A stretch of 13,423 nucleotides of DNA from Temnopleurus reevesii (GCA_036244855.1 BQKZ01000676.1:26343-39765); one strand, 5' to 3'. Counted from the stretch's first letter, positions 1 through 8,634 are shown. Numbers and translations: made by a program. Notes: generated by a model from the sequence alone, not told the origin.

Positions 1-19
1 CCCCCCCCCCCCCTTCCCC
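1..19. repeat. Poly-C homopolymer tract at window edge
   Basis: Thirteen C residues are followed by TT and four more C. This is a low-complexity tract at the left edge and its full extent is unknown. The complementary G-run could favour quadruplex structure, but nothing ties it to a function. The rest of 20-123 shows no recognisable gene. Confidence 0.8.
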
Positions 20-123
20 TCTGCGGGGTCTTCAAATCCTGAGTTGGCGCATGCGTACTAATACAAATTAATAACAACGTATCCCCTTGGCAAGAAACAT
101 ATACATTTCATTGTATTAGTAAT

Positions 124-302
124 CAGGGAGGTGTTTCACAAGGATGAGAAAGACTTTCAGAACAACTTTAAGATCGACTGGTATCCATTCTTGTGCGTAA
201 TAATTCATAATAGTACGCGCATTCAGATCAAGAATAACTGATACCAGTCAATCTTAAAGCCGTGCGTAACTTTAAAAACGATTTGGTGAAACACCGCCCT
301 GG
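124..302. mobile_element. Palindromic MITE, family 1, copy 1
   Basis: A fold-back element whose ends are CAGGGAGGTGTTTCAC and its complement GTGAAACACCGCCCTG. The arms continue inward with AAGA-rich, CGACTGGTAT and TTCTTG-type blocks that are mirrored on the other side, and the centre is an AT-rich TAATAATTCATAATA loop. It has no ORF, so it is non-autonomous. This copy is the older-looking of the family: its arms match each other imperfectly. Related copies lie at 4066-4237, 9264-9437 and 11354-11538. I could not settle a target-site duplication by eye. Confidence 0.85.
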
Positions 303-434
303 CCTGTTGTTTTTTATTCTTCCAAACACATTCTAACCATATATGGCACAATCAAACCGATAACTTTCTTTATCTTGTATTATCTTGTATTATTGTCATA
401 TATGATTTGTTATTGTAAACGAAAGTGGAAAAAT

Positions 435-466
435 AAATTCAAATCAAATCAAAATCAAATCAAATC
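435..466 (+). repeat. (AAATC)n pentanucleotide microsatellite
   Basis: Imperfect tandem AAATC units lie directly before the proposed 3' splice site of the NXPE exon at 479. The tract therefore occupies the usual branch-point zone of that intron, which makes the polypyrimidine signal there weak. Confidence 0.75.
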
Positions 467-478
467 TTTCACACGTAG

Positions 479-657
479 TACGGCCAAATGTGTAACTTTT
501 CCCACCCCGACGATCGGATGCACTGGTACTGCCAGAAGCCCATCACTCATGGTCTAACCTGCGAGGACTGGAGATGGTCTCAAAGCGATGAACCAGCTAC
601 ACACAGTCTTCTGAAGATGATGGTTGGACACAAGTCGAGAGCCAACGCAATAAACAG
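479..657 (+). CDS. NXPE-family protein, internal exon (Cys-rich segment)
   Basis: An internal exon of about 60 codons, read from TAC at 479 after a CACACGTAG acceptor (in-frame TAG at 476-478) to AG before the donor GTATCA at 658. It ends in phase 2. The translation contains MCNFSHPDDR, then WYCQKP, then LTCEDW: three cysteines spaced as in the segment that precedes the esterase domain in NXPE (neurexophilin and PC-esterase domain) proteins, where CN-Y/F-S/T, W-x-C-x-K/R-P and L-x-C recur. NFS is a potential N-glycosylation site. Its phase fits the acceptor at 2254 and it shares strand and family with the terminal exon. The acceptor is weak because the (AAATC)n repeat lies just upstream, so the exact start is uncertain; an ATG at 488 could also be used. 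Family assignment is from memory of the pattern, not from a search. Confidence 0.72.
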
Positions 658-1439
658 GTATCAAGTATTGCTATTATCCTGCCTTTTTTTTTTTTTTTTA
701 GATAAATCATACTAGAGACGGATAAAATTTATGTGACTTAATAGCTCAAGGCCAATTCTCACAATTTGATTTTTTTTTTTTTTTTAGATAAATCATACTA
801 AGTGGGTGTCGCTAGAAAATTGCCATCGATTTTCGTCACCAACCATTAACGAAAACTAGGAATCGCGAATGGTGTTATGTAGTTTTGACATTACACAATA
901 CACATGATTCTCCGTACTAATTGCCGGTTACCTATTTTTGGTTCAAGATATTCGAATGCGCTTCCACTTTTTCCTGGAATTGAATTGAGAAATTGAGTTT
1001 GTATTCACACTTTAATTAAAAAAATATAATCAAAGGGGATGTACTTTGAAGCAGCACCAAGAGCCTCAATGATGATTTAGGAATAAAATAAAAAGTAACT
1101 TCCCAACCTCAATAGATCGATATCTTTTTTTTTCAATCAACGATATTGTGAGATACTGTTTGATATCGCATAATTTTTATTGGCGGTGGTGAATATTGTA
1201 GTCGCCACTGAAGGCTAATATTATGGACCGCCCCTCTCGGGAGTTAAGTAAAACAGTAGTGCAGTTATTGCTGTTTATTCTTTAACCTGTGGGATAATTG
1301 TTAGCCCACCATCGTCTTTATGGTAAGAGTGCCATATAATACACAATCATATATTTTTCTTTACAGATATAGACAACATATACGTTATGACGGATCACAA
1401 GCCACCATCAATGTGAAAATCAACCCCTCTACAGGTAAT
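658..1439 (+). other. NXPE intron, left part
   Basis: Donor GTATCA at 658. The stretch is AT-rich with no convincing coding sequence on either strand. It holds the duplicated poly-T block annotated at 683-714 and 771-800. Otherwise I see nothing gene-like in it. Confidence 0.6.
683..800. repeat. Direct repeat: poly-T plus AGATAAATCATACTA, two copies 86 bp apart
   Basis: A T-run followed by AGATAAATCATACTA occurs at 683-714 and again at 771-800. The 15-nt word is identical in both. The spacer of about 56 nt is not repeated. On the other strand this reads as a 15-nt word followed by poly-A, which resembles retroposition end products, but the poly-T lies on the same side of both words, so a small segmental duplication is equally likely. 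Confidence 0.8.
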
Positions 1440-1567
1440 GCCCCAGACACATAGAACCCCGGAAGCAATACGATTCAACACGACTCTTTGTTCGGAGGCA
1501 GTTAACTGTGAACTTAACAAAGAGTCGTGTTCAGTCATGTTGCTTCTGGGCCCTATGTGACTGGGGC
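1440..1567. mobile_element. Hairpin MITE, family 2
   Basis: A 128-bp inverted repeat. The left arm starts GCCCCAGACACATAG and the right arm ends CTATGTGACTGGGGC. Inside are AACACGACTCTTTGTT at about 1478 and its complement AACAAAGAGTCGTGTT at about 1516, around a short centre with GTTAACTG. It has no ORF of its own; a reverse-strand reading frame that crosses it reflects the hairpin only. It lies in the large NXPE intron. The ends differ from those of the GGGAGGTGTTTCA family, so it is a separate family. Confidence 0.85.
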
Positions 1568-2253
1568 TTAGCAACATAATGTCCACCACTACGCACTGTG
1601 AGCAGAAGGGACAACGTATTTGGACAAATGTACCAACTTCCATTCAAACATTTACAATAGCTAGAGCCTAGAGGCACATAAGAGAACGTTCCTTTGCTCT
1701 TATTTGGTGAAAAAAAATAACGTTTAATAGGTGCCGCATCTCTTCAGATAATCGCAAAGAAATCTATTTTTTCTTTCATGATCCTGAAATTGCTATGAAG
1801 GTTTGAATGACGTTGTTTTCTTCTGCCTTCTGCCGACAGTGACGAAATATGGATCATATAGTACAAGTAGGTAATTCTGGAATTCGGGTGGAAATAGCCA
1901 AACAGCTGAGCTACATGCTTTCCCGTGAACGAAAGCATAGCAACAAAGACAGTTTACTCGTTACGTTATTCGGGAACTTATAAAATGGGTCTTAAGTATT
2001 TGGTTTTGTAAATCAGCTGTGCTCGGGATGCTAACAGTGAAGAGAATTAACCATATTATATACAATGGTTGGAATTATATAATGGATAACTTTACAATTT
2101 TCAAGCCTCAAAGGTAAACCCGCATTTTTGTACGCCTATCGTTCATGAACAGTGAAAAAACGCTCCGTGAACACAAAGATGCGTATGGAAGATGCCTGGC
2201 CGACGCTGCCGGTATTCAACCGGTGCTAGACACGTACACACATAAAGTGTCAG
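1568..2253 (+). other. NXPE intron, right part
   Basis: Mostly AT-rich sequence without supported coding potential. It ends at a CAG acceptor (2251-2253) with a poor pyrimidine tract. A 71-codon frame at 2145-2360 overlaps the next exon in another frame and shows no family signature, so I do not call it. Confidence 0.5.
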
Positions 2254-2375
2254 CTATGCGCCTTTCCTCCGCATTTCTACTTTTACAAACATCGGAAATA
2301 CGGAAATTACAACTTCAAGTGTTGAGACAGACTTTTATGTTCCTGCAGAATTCCAGTTAGAACGCCTGGGTCATA
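2254..2375 (+). CDS. NXPE-family protein, penultimate exon (tentative; may be fused to the last exon)
   Basis: The frame is open from 2246. An acceptor GTGTCAG ends at 2253, so the first base completes the phase-2 codon left by the exon at 479-657. The product begins YAPFLRISTFTNIGN and continues through FYVPAEFQLERLGH, plausible for the variable stretch between the Cys-rich segment and the esterase domain, though I see no motif that fixes this. A donor A|GTGAAA at 2376 ends it in phase 1, matching the acceptor at 2448. Alternatively there is no intron: the frame stays open through 2376-2447 and runs on to 3280. Both models keep the frame, because the segment is exactly 72 nt. No in-frame stop separates this exon from the esterase domain. 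Confidence 0.5.
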
Positions 2376-2447
2376 GTGAAACATTGACTGCTTTCGTGGT
2401 AACTTTTCAAATTTCCCGCACTATTTCAATTTGTTTTCCCTTTTCAG

Positions 2448-3280
2448 TTGGCTTCAAACCAAATCCGTACGAGTTCCCGTGGCAGAACCTCAGCTTACCG
2501 CCGTGTCATCCCGGTCAACACATCGGTAAACCGCATCCAACCGGTTACTTCTATCACGACACGTGGTTTTCACTCCAATGCCGGATCAGACGCCATTGGC
2601 TCGCTAGCAATTCCTCCACGTGCCTCACCAACACAACGATCCATATCATCGGGGATTCCTCGGCGAGGCAGGTCTACACATTGATGCATAAGATGCTCGC
2701 AGACCAGATCACAAGCGAGCGAACCGAGTTCTTGCACGAGTCTGAAAACCGGAGCGGACCGCTTTGGTTTATCGATGATACGAATCAATTCGAAGTACTC
2801 TACAATTTTCATGGATTTCCCATCGGTGGCTCGAAATGGTTTAACCAATCAAATATCATGGACGCCACGACGCGGATCGATGCAATCCAGGCTACATCGA
2901 AGCGGTTTGTACTGGTTTTAACAATCGGCGCTCATTTTACGTACCACACATTAGACTTCTACGAAGCGCGCTTGCGCTCGGTGAAAGGCGCGGTTGATCG
3001 CTTGTTTCAGAGGATTCCAGACGCATTGGTCATCTTTAAGTCACTCACGGCAAGGGAATTCTCAACAGTTTATCACATTACAGCCAACAGCGAATGGTGG
3101 ATGTGGCAAATAGATCAAACGATGAGAAAAGTTTTTGGGAACGATCCCAGGATAGCCATCATTGAAGCTTGGGATATGACAAGGTCTATGCTATTTGACT
3201 ACAATATACATCCACATGAAACAGTGATAGCGAATTACATCAGTCAAATTCTATCTTTAATTTGTCCAACGGAAAGCTAA
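2448..3280 (+). CDS. NXPE-family protein, terminal exon (PC-esterase / GDS domain)
   Basis: The start is the strong acceptor TTGTTTTCCCTTTTCAG ending at 2447; the exon begins in mid-codon (phase 1) and ends at TAA 3278-3280, giving about 276 residues. Landmarks: PNPYEFPWQNLSLPPC near the start; GYFYHDTWFSLQC, matching the 'G-x-W-x-x-x-W-x-S-x-x-C' stretch of NXPE proteins; the nucleophile motif IIGDSSARQ with Ser at 2657-2659; HGFPIGG; the hydrophobic FVLVLTIGAHF block; IPDALVIFKSLTAREF; and IIEAWDMT followed by NIHPHE, with the His of the presumed catalytic pair at 3209-3211. N-glycosylation sequons (NLS, NSS, NTT, NRS, NQS) suggest a secreted or lumenal protein. Family members are secreted or membrane-associated and their substrates are poorly known, so no substrate is assigned. 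The key Ser, Asp and His are all present with no frameshift, so the gene looks intact here. Its 5' exons lie off the left edge. Confidence 0.92.
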
Positions 3281-3291
3281 TTCTTGATAAA

Positions 3292-3320
3292 GTCTCGGTT
3301 GAAGAAAAAAAAACCGAGAC
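3292..3320 (+). promoter_or_regulatory. Perfect stem-loop just after the NXPE stop codon
   Basis: GTCTCGGTT (3292-3300) and AACCGAGAC (3312-3320) form an uninterrupted 9-bp stem with an 11-nt A-rich loop, 12 nt after the TAA. It would lie at the start of the 3' UTR. It does not match the histone 3' stem-loop consensus and is not in a bacterial context. Role unknown. Confidence 0.6.
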
Positions 3321-3331
3321 CTGACATTGAC

Positions 3332-3337
3332 ATTAAA
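3332..3337 (+). promoter_or_regulatory. Possible variant polyadenylation signal ATTAAA for the NXPE gene
   Basis: ATTAAA lies about 50 nt after the stop codon. No canonical AATAAA occurs on the + strand until about 4478. A 3' UTR this short is possible but unproven. Confidence 0.3.
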
Positions 3338-3861
3338 AAAAGGGTAGAGCGAGTTACAAATCTTCCAAAGTGGTGTCCAGTCTGTGACTGGAATTGACAC
3401 GTCCGCCAAAGATGCTTAAAGATGGACACATTTGCAATGTGGTGTTACCATCACCACATCAATTGATTTGAAGTTGTGACCTATTCGTGGATGGAACTGC
3501 CCGACGTACCGACCTAGGAAACCGATGAAAAGAATCATTGTGTTTACTTGCTCGTGCAAACTCGGGATTACCGCTCTGGGGCCAATTGCACGAAATAATC
3601 TTAGTTATCCGCTTCTTCCCAAGACGTCCTAACTTCCTTCTTGCGTCACTCTCTTAACGTAGACGTATTAACGTTTGTTTGAATGCTAAGAGGCTGGCAC
3701 AAGAAGTTATTGAGTCTTAGTAAGAAGAGTATAGGTAAGACCATTTCGTGCATTTTGGCCCCTGTTCTATAAGAACATTTGTTCAATTAAAGTACCCTGA
3801 CATTCGAGATTCGTCCGATTGGATACAGATCTGCCAATAGATTTATCTATTGTCTTACGCA

Positions 3862-3950
3862 GTTCGTCGAGCAAAGAGGACAGGAAAATCGGACAAATTT
3901 TTTTTTATCCGATTCATTAGTTCCTTCTGCTCACAGTAAGCTCGACGAAC
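3862..3950. repeat. Nested inverted repeat (possible MITE remnant)
   Basis: GTTCGTCGAGC (3862-3872) and GCTCGACGAAC (3940-3950) are perfect complements. Inside them AATCGGA (3887-3893) pairs with TCCGATT (3908-3914) across a T-run. Element boundaries are unclear. Confidence 0.6.
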
Positions 3951-4065
3951 AGTTCTAATAAGCTTGTGGCTGGACCACATTACTTTTTCTGTGACTTATT
4001 TTTTTATGGAGTAGACTAGGTATTCGTAGTAATTTGTAGAAAGTTCCTTCAAGGAGGACCAACTC

Positions 4066-4237
4066 CTGGGAGGTGTTTCACCAAGATAAGAAAGACTTTA
4101 CGCACGACTTTACGTTCGACTGGTATTCCTTCTTGCGTGTAATAATTCATAATATTACGCGCATTCAGCGCAAGAAGGGATACCAGTCGAACATAAAGTC
4201 GTGCGTAAAATCTTTCTTATCTTGATGAAACAGTACC
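4066..4237. mobile_element. Palindromic MITE, family 1, copy 2 (best preserved arms)
   Basis: Starts CTGGGAGGTGTTTCACCAAG and ends CTTGATGAAACAGTACC. The arms pair over roughly 75 nt: the ACGCACGACTTTACGTTCG block on the left is mirrored by CGAACATAAAGTCGTGCGT on the right, with only a few mismatches. The centre is the TAATAATTCATAATATTA loop followed by CGCGC. It has no ORF. It lies between the two convergent genes, so if it is included in read-through transcripts from either it would fold into a long hairpin. Confidence 0.9.
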
Positions 4238-4336
4238 ATGCTCTCACTGAGTGGAGAAAAATCAGATTAACAAGCCAAGAAAGTTTGAACAAAATAGGGC
4301 AATCCGTTTAAAAACTGTATGGAAAGCCCCAATGAC

Positions 4337-4650
4337 ATTCCGATCCATGCCACTGATTGACATCTTTGTAATCGACAACTTTGACTGAACCTGTGACCTA
4401 CTCGCGGACAACTCTCCATTCAACTGGTATATGAAAGTTTTCAAAAAGATTTTTTTTCTAAAAAAAAACGGGGAGTTAATAAAATGCATGATATATTCAA
4501 GCGAAGGAAGGAATTATGATTTATCTGAAAAGGAAAAAATATGAATTTTGGTGTATGGAATGAGTGGCGAGTTGTCCGACAGAACATCACAGATTCAATC
4601 TAAGTTGCCAATCGCATGGATCCCCATCGGCGGTAGGGATCATGCTATCA
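4337..4650. repeat. Inverted-repeat pair of a dispersed element
   Basis: The left arm near 4369-4421 (CTGTGACC, then GCGGACAACTCTCC) and the reverse complement of 4562-4614 (CTGTGATG, then TCGGACAACTCGCC) align without gaps at 40 of 53 positions by my count. GATCCATGC is also shared outside this. About 140 bp separates the arms. The element identity is unknown. Confidence 0.6.
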
Positions 4651-4684
4651 CTGAGACTTCGAAAAATCATATCCTGTAGCTTTT

Positions 4685-4711
4685 TATCAGATTATCAGAT
4701 TATCAGATTTT
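4685..4711. repeat. Short tandem repeat, 8-bp unit TATCAGAT x3
   Basis: Three consecutive TATCAGAT units followed by TTT. Low complexity with no assigned function. Confidence 0.7.
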
Positions 4712-6630
4712 GCTCACATTTTCACAGTTTGTTCATCTAATTCGTATGCATCCATTAACAGCATATTAGTACCTGGGGTTCGTCTTTAACAAAGGTAGAA
4801 TGCAACAAATGAAAACGTTTTTTTTTAAGGGAGACTGTAATACGAAATAAACGAATTTTATTCGTATTTTAAAGTGACCATGTGTTTTTTTTATGGAGAA
4901 TGTGATTCTGAATGTACAACAGGGGTAAAATTAATGTAACGAAAATATATAGGTACACTGCTCTTGTACAGAAAAGTGTCTACATGACACGAACATGTCC
5001 GTAAATGAAACACTTACATACGCGTGCACACTCACACACAATCGCAGACACAAAGGCCCATTGAAACAAATGGAACGCCAATAGTTATAATGTTACTGTA
5101 ATTTTTAATTCTACTCAAAATTATGTGTGAAAGGAATCATAATACTGATTCCATCGCATCAGCTGTTGGTATAGGTTTAAAATATTCTTCAAGATGAAAA
5201 CGTGTGAGCGAGCTGACATGACAAAGACACGGAATTGCCTAATTATGATATTCGCAGGTTACCAATAAAACAATAATCACTGGTGCGTCACGTTGGAATG
5301 TCAAAGCGTTACATGGCGTAACAAGTCTTACGGGTATTTCAGTCTACATTAAAAAGCTTAAAAGTAATGAACAATATATCCCCCTAGAATACACATGTAC
5401 TGTGTGAGTTTTTATATGAATTTAGCGGCGAGAAATATTCATTACTACATATGCCGACATATTATTTTTTTTCTTCTGAATGTTAATATAATTCATAGAT
5501 CAACACGATATAATTTATTCTTATTTATTCATTTATTTATTCATATTTCTCCAGGGTAGCCCATTTAACAAAGTTTGGCCATCTATGTGGCGCTGGAACA
5601 CATTGAAATATATGCAGCTAAAACAAATAAGGCAAAATACGATAAAGATCATTGCAGTTCCACGTAATTATTCTGTCCGCACAGTTCAATACACGGCGTA
5701 CGGATCTATTGTCACATGACCAACTTAATTGGTTTATATCCGGTTGAATGTTAGTATTTATATTTTGTTCAGGTCTGTCTTCCAAGACAACTAAAGTGGA
5801 TTATTTTGAAGTCGCTCGAGATTAACGGATTATGCATAATACTTCTCTATAAGCTGTCACATAAAATGTACACTGTGCTTCGCATGCTTATTTCAAGATG
5901 AAAAGTTTGTGAAACTAAGAAGTATTACAAAAATACATATAATCATTTAGAGTAGCAATATTTTGTTAGTATCAATCAAAATGAATTTCGACAAGATATC
6001 TGTTGATCAGTTAACCATTGCAAAAAACAATTACACCGTGACTGTAATGCCGAAACAGCAAACTTACACTATGTTAATCCTTTGTAGATTATGATCTTTT
6101 TATACACAATATACAAGCTAAAGCGTACATCAGCCTACATTAGGTAAAGCATGCTAGTAGATACGCGTGGCATATCATAACCCATTATCAAGAAGCTCCT
6201 TGCCAGTATATTCGTCAAGTATGTTTTACTGTCATTTTGAGAATGAAGAAACATTTGTACAAAAGTTTCCAAGAAAACGGAAAAGAAACAATGAAGTCAA
6301 CTTCACTTTATATTAATATGAATATGTTCCTGGACAGGCGGGCTTACGAATGTATGCAAAATATATGCGTTGTATATACACAAAGGTTGCTCTTTAGAGC
6401 CCAGAAGCTTGTCCAAGTTTTACCCGACATAGCAACTAGCAATATATGCAAACTACATTCCAAGTTATACCACACAACTACATTCGTGAATACAAAAATA
6501 ACAAAAGCGTGAATAAATTTGAACGAATTAGTTTACTGGCCTATTGGATTTGTATAATCATATAAACACATAAATTGTTATGGCGATTATTCAAAGTTAT
6601 ATCAGTGTTGTTTTAATCGAGTTAAAGGAT
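4712..6630. other. AT-rich intergenic / 3'-UTR territory of the receptor gene
   Basis: No exon, RNA gene or clear transposon is supported on either strand. Downstream of the receptor stop codon (toward lower coordinates) this includes its 3' UTR of unknown length. Reverse-strand AATAAA candidates occur in the TTTATT-rich block at about 5512-5545. That block, with the following CCAGGGTAGCCCATTT, resembles the 3' end of a retroposon, but I cannot name it. Confidence 0.45.
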
Positions 6631-6693
6631 TCACTTCTCTTCGTCCTCATCAGCTAGTTTGTATTCATCCGACTTCTGATGAGACGTACGCAG
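6631..6693 (-). CDS. Adhesion-GPCR-like receptor, last coding exon (acidic C-tail)
   Basis: On the reverse strand, a T-rich acceptor ending CAG is followed by CTG CGT ACG and 20 codons ending in TGA (complement of 6631-6633). The tail reads LRTSHQKSDEYKLADEDEEK. It starts in phase 0, exactly matching the phase-0 donor after the TM7 exon (8291). The peptide is short, hydrophilic and acidic, as expected for a cytoplasmic tail after TM7. It lacks a PDZ-ligand ending. A variant ATTAAA (6617-6612) lies very close to the stop and is probably too near to be the working polyadenylation signal. The gene is transcribed toward the NXPE gene, so the two converge. Confidence 0.82.
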   Translation of the reverse strand: MRTSHQKSDEYKLADEDEEK

Positions 6694-7428
6694 CTGAAAA
6701 AAATTAAAATGATACATGAAAAGATCAATTCTTTTACATGATAATGGCACTTTTTATATGTAGGTTATTAATCCAGACAAAATAAAGCTAATAACATACA
6801 CCAAGAAATAGCAAATGTACTCTAAATTCACTGCATTGGAAAACAAACGTAAAGGTCGAGCGCACAAAGACGCAAGTCATACGTTGGACCGATATCCGGC
6901 GTACGCTCCGAACGTCGAACGTCAGTCCACCTTCTGATCAGCGTGATACTGTGCGCTCGGGGAGCGTTTTTAATAATAATATTAATAATAAAAACGCTGG
7001 GCTAACGCAAGCTAAAATGCAAAGGGGTAAGTTGGCCTTTAAAGATTGTAGTAAGGACCGAACCTAATTGAATTTAAATTCTAACTTGAGTATACAATCT
7101 TATTCGATTGAAATTTCCATATCAATTTAAATTGGTCTTCGAATACCATACATTAGCTTGATATTCAATGCAATTAAAATAGAGTGCAACAACACATTTT
7201 GTGCCTTCACGTAGGCAAAAAGCTATATTCCATAAAGATGTTGGTAAAACTTTGCCCGACAAGCATACAGCAGGTGATCCGCGAAAGAGGGGTTGTCAGA
7301 GTGCAGAAAAGTGGCCATCGATAGTGTTTAAGAGATAGAACCCTGGTACATTGATTATGCAATGATCCAGTATTTTGTTTTAATTAACATTGCCATGTTC
7401 ATGTACATAACTTTAATGATACACTCTT
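6694..7428 (-). other. Receptor intron (TM7 exon to C-tail exon), low-coordinate part
   Basis: Intronic, AT-rich. GAGCGCACA near 6858 and TGTGCGCTC near 6950 form an inverted pair, and 6963-6998 is a near-perfect palindrome. The word ACGCTGGGCT[A/G]ACGC occurs at 6994 and again near 7829, so a worn repeat family is present. No exon is seen. Confidence 0.5.
6963..6998. repeat. Near-perfect palindrome with AT-trinucleotide core
   Basis: AGCGTTTTTA and TAAAAACGCT flank an (AAT/ATT)-rich centre, giving a 36-nt hairpin-prone segment in the receptor intron. It is probably part of a decayed repeat. Confidence 0.7.
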
Positions 7429-7436
7429 TACTACTG

Positions 7437-7468
<32 letters not shown>

Positions 7469-7488
7469 GCTACTACTACTGCTACTAT

Positions 7489-7520
<32 letters not shown>
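7429..7520. repeat. (TAC)n / (GTA)n trinucleotide microsatellite
   Basis: About 90 bp of CTA/TAC units with a few interruptions (CTG, ATT). It creates spurious poly-Leu and poly-Ser reading frames on the two strands. It is intronic with respect to the receptor gene. Confidence 0.95.
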
Positions 7521-7940
7521 TTACTAATACCACTACTAATAACTTCGACTAGTACTACTTCTACCACTTTTGTAATTACTTCTGCTACGGTAAAAAGTAT
7601 TAAAGAGACATGAATATTGCAACACTTTATACAGAACGAATACAAAATGTGACGAGTATTATATGTCGTTTGATTTACGTAGCGGACACTTTTCAGTGCG
7701 GAAATCCTTGGAAGTACCCACAAAAGCTCAATCACACCTTTGTGTTTATAACCAACGTCTGCTCAGCGTTCTTGAAATTTGAAAGGCGCTCTGTGAACGC
7801 TGAAGTACAGAGGAAATACGCTGGGCTGACGCTAACGTGTGCGCACCTCTAGCGGCAGCCGACCACTTTCAACGTCGGTTAAGCGTCTTTCCTATTATTA
7901 TATTCAAGGAGCGTGATTCAATGAATGCTGGACAGATGTT
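7521..7940 (-). other. Receptor intron, central part
   Basis: No exon is supported. The GC-richer stretch 7766-7890 contains repeated AACGCTG/ACGCTGGGCT words shared with 6990-7015 and is likely a decayed transposable element. Confidence 0.45.
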
Positions 7941-8236
7941 GGCGCCGTAGTGTAGTGGTTCTGACTCTCGCCTTTCAACCAGAGGGTCGTAGGTTCGAAT
8001 CCCATCTATGGCGTCAATTTCCTTCAGCAAGAAATTAATTCACAGTGTGCTGCACTCGACCCAGGTGAGGTAAATGGGGACGACAGGAAGAAATTCCTTG
8101 TAATGCGGAGCGCCGTAATGGCTGCCAGCTAGAGCCGGGTGATAGTGAGTGTAAAGCTTTCAACGCCATGAGCACCGATAAGGTGGACCTGTGCGCTATA
8201 CAAGTAGCCACCATTATCATCATTATTATTATTATA
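7941..8236 (+). mobile_element. tRNA-derived SINE, copy A
   Basis: The 5' part is tRNA-like: GGCGCCG acceptor-like start, A-box TAGTGTAGTGG (7948-7958) and B-box GGTTCGAATCC (7992-8002), both internal RNA polymerase III promoter elements. The body continues CAATTTCCTTCAGCAAGAAA and CCCAGGTGAGGTAAATGG and ends in ATT repeats. The same order is found at 10325-10041 and 10997-11245. The degenerate anticodon stem and the long non-tRNA body argue against a functional tRNA gene. It is inserted antisense to the receptor gene, in the last intron, about 55 nt from the TM7 exon. Confidence 0.9.
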
Positions 8237-8290
8237 AAGATAAACTATGCAATTGAGCCTTTAGTAAATATGATAAAGCATTGAACTTAC

Positions 8291-8332
8291 CAAAGGATTG
8301 AAGATACAGTAGAACGTGAAAACGAGGATGCC
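8291..8332 (-). CDS. Adhesion-GPCR-like receptor, TM7 exon (14 codons)
   Basis: A 42-nt micro-exon on the reverse strand: acceptor TCCTCTTGCAG, then codons for GILVFTFYCIFNPL, then donor GTAAGT. It is phase 0 at both ends and joins in frame to the TM6 exon ending ...VMSQ upstream and the C-tail exon downstream. The joined SQ-GILVF-FYC-FNP resembles the conserved TM7 of adhesion GPCRs, where an LQG-F/I-F/L-F stretch is followed by a charged or NP-containing end. The exon is too short to be seen as an ORF; splice sites, phases and neighbours support it. Confidence 0.85.
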
Positions 8333-8633
8333 CTGCAAGAGGATATTCAAGTAAAACAAATATCAAAATCACCGAAAGGAAGTTTTTAGATGAAAAGGGC
8401 AACGGGGAATCAGTGACTATTATTATCCACTTATTTATTGTTAGTCCATTAAAGAATTGAATTTTTAATGTGCCAATAAGATTGCCTCAAGTCTTTAAAA
8501 TGTTGCCCACTATTTGTAATCATTTAAATGATTTTTCTTACAATGTTATGCTGCATGGTTATAAACAAATAAATCGCAGAAACCCTCACTCCCCGCTCCC
8601 ATTCTCTTTTCCTTTCCGACCTCTCTCTCTGTC

Positions 8634-8634
<1 letters not shown>
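8333..8634 (-). other. Receptor intron (TM6 to TM7), low-coordinate part
   Basis: AT-rich intron with no additional exon seen. The pyrimidine-rich CTCCCCGCTCCC...CTCTCTCTCTG segment leads into the CA repeat. Confidence 0.5.

Larger units (their letters stand above)
3321..4065. other. Intergenic repeat-rich DNA between convergent genes, left part
   Basis: No coding sequence is supported. Around 3460-3500 the sequence TGTGACCTATTCGTGGA resembles part of the inverted-repeat pair at 4337-4650, so this is probably another worn copy of the same dispersed repeat. A nested hairpin (3862-3950) also lies here. Confidence 0.5.

Noticed and set aside
1395..1643. 82-codon reverse-strand open frame
   Set aside because: Most of it is the hairpin MITE at 1440-1567; no protein signature.
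2145..2360. 71-codon open frame before the NXPE terminal exon
   Set aside because: No motif recognised. The overlapping frame that continues into the NXPE domain, with matching splice phases, explains the region better.
3292..3325. Rho-independent terminator
   Set aside because: The stem-loop is not followed by a T-run on the coding strand, and the genes are spliced eukaryotic genes.
4262..4489. 75-codon reverse-strand open frame
   Set aside because: It overlaps the inverted-repeat pair and is AT-rich; no signature.
6237..6512. 91-codon + strand open frame
   Set aside because: AT-rich composition, no domain, and it lies antisense just beyond the stop of the receptor gene, probably over its 3' UTR.
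7362..7613. Open frame with a long leucine run (and a serine run on the other strand)
   Set aside because: It is the translation of the (TAC)n microsatellite inside a receptor intron; no domain or splice support.
7610..7852. 80-codon + strand open frame with NPWKYPQ segment
   Set aside because: No family resemblance; the GC-rich end shares words with another intron repeat at about 6990, so it is likely decayed repeat sequence.
7941..8013. Functional tRNA gene
   Set aside because: A and B boxes are present but the anticodon stem pairs poorly and the sequence continues into a SINE body shared by three copies.
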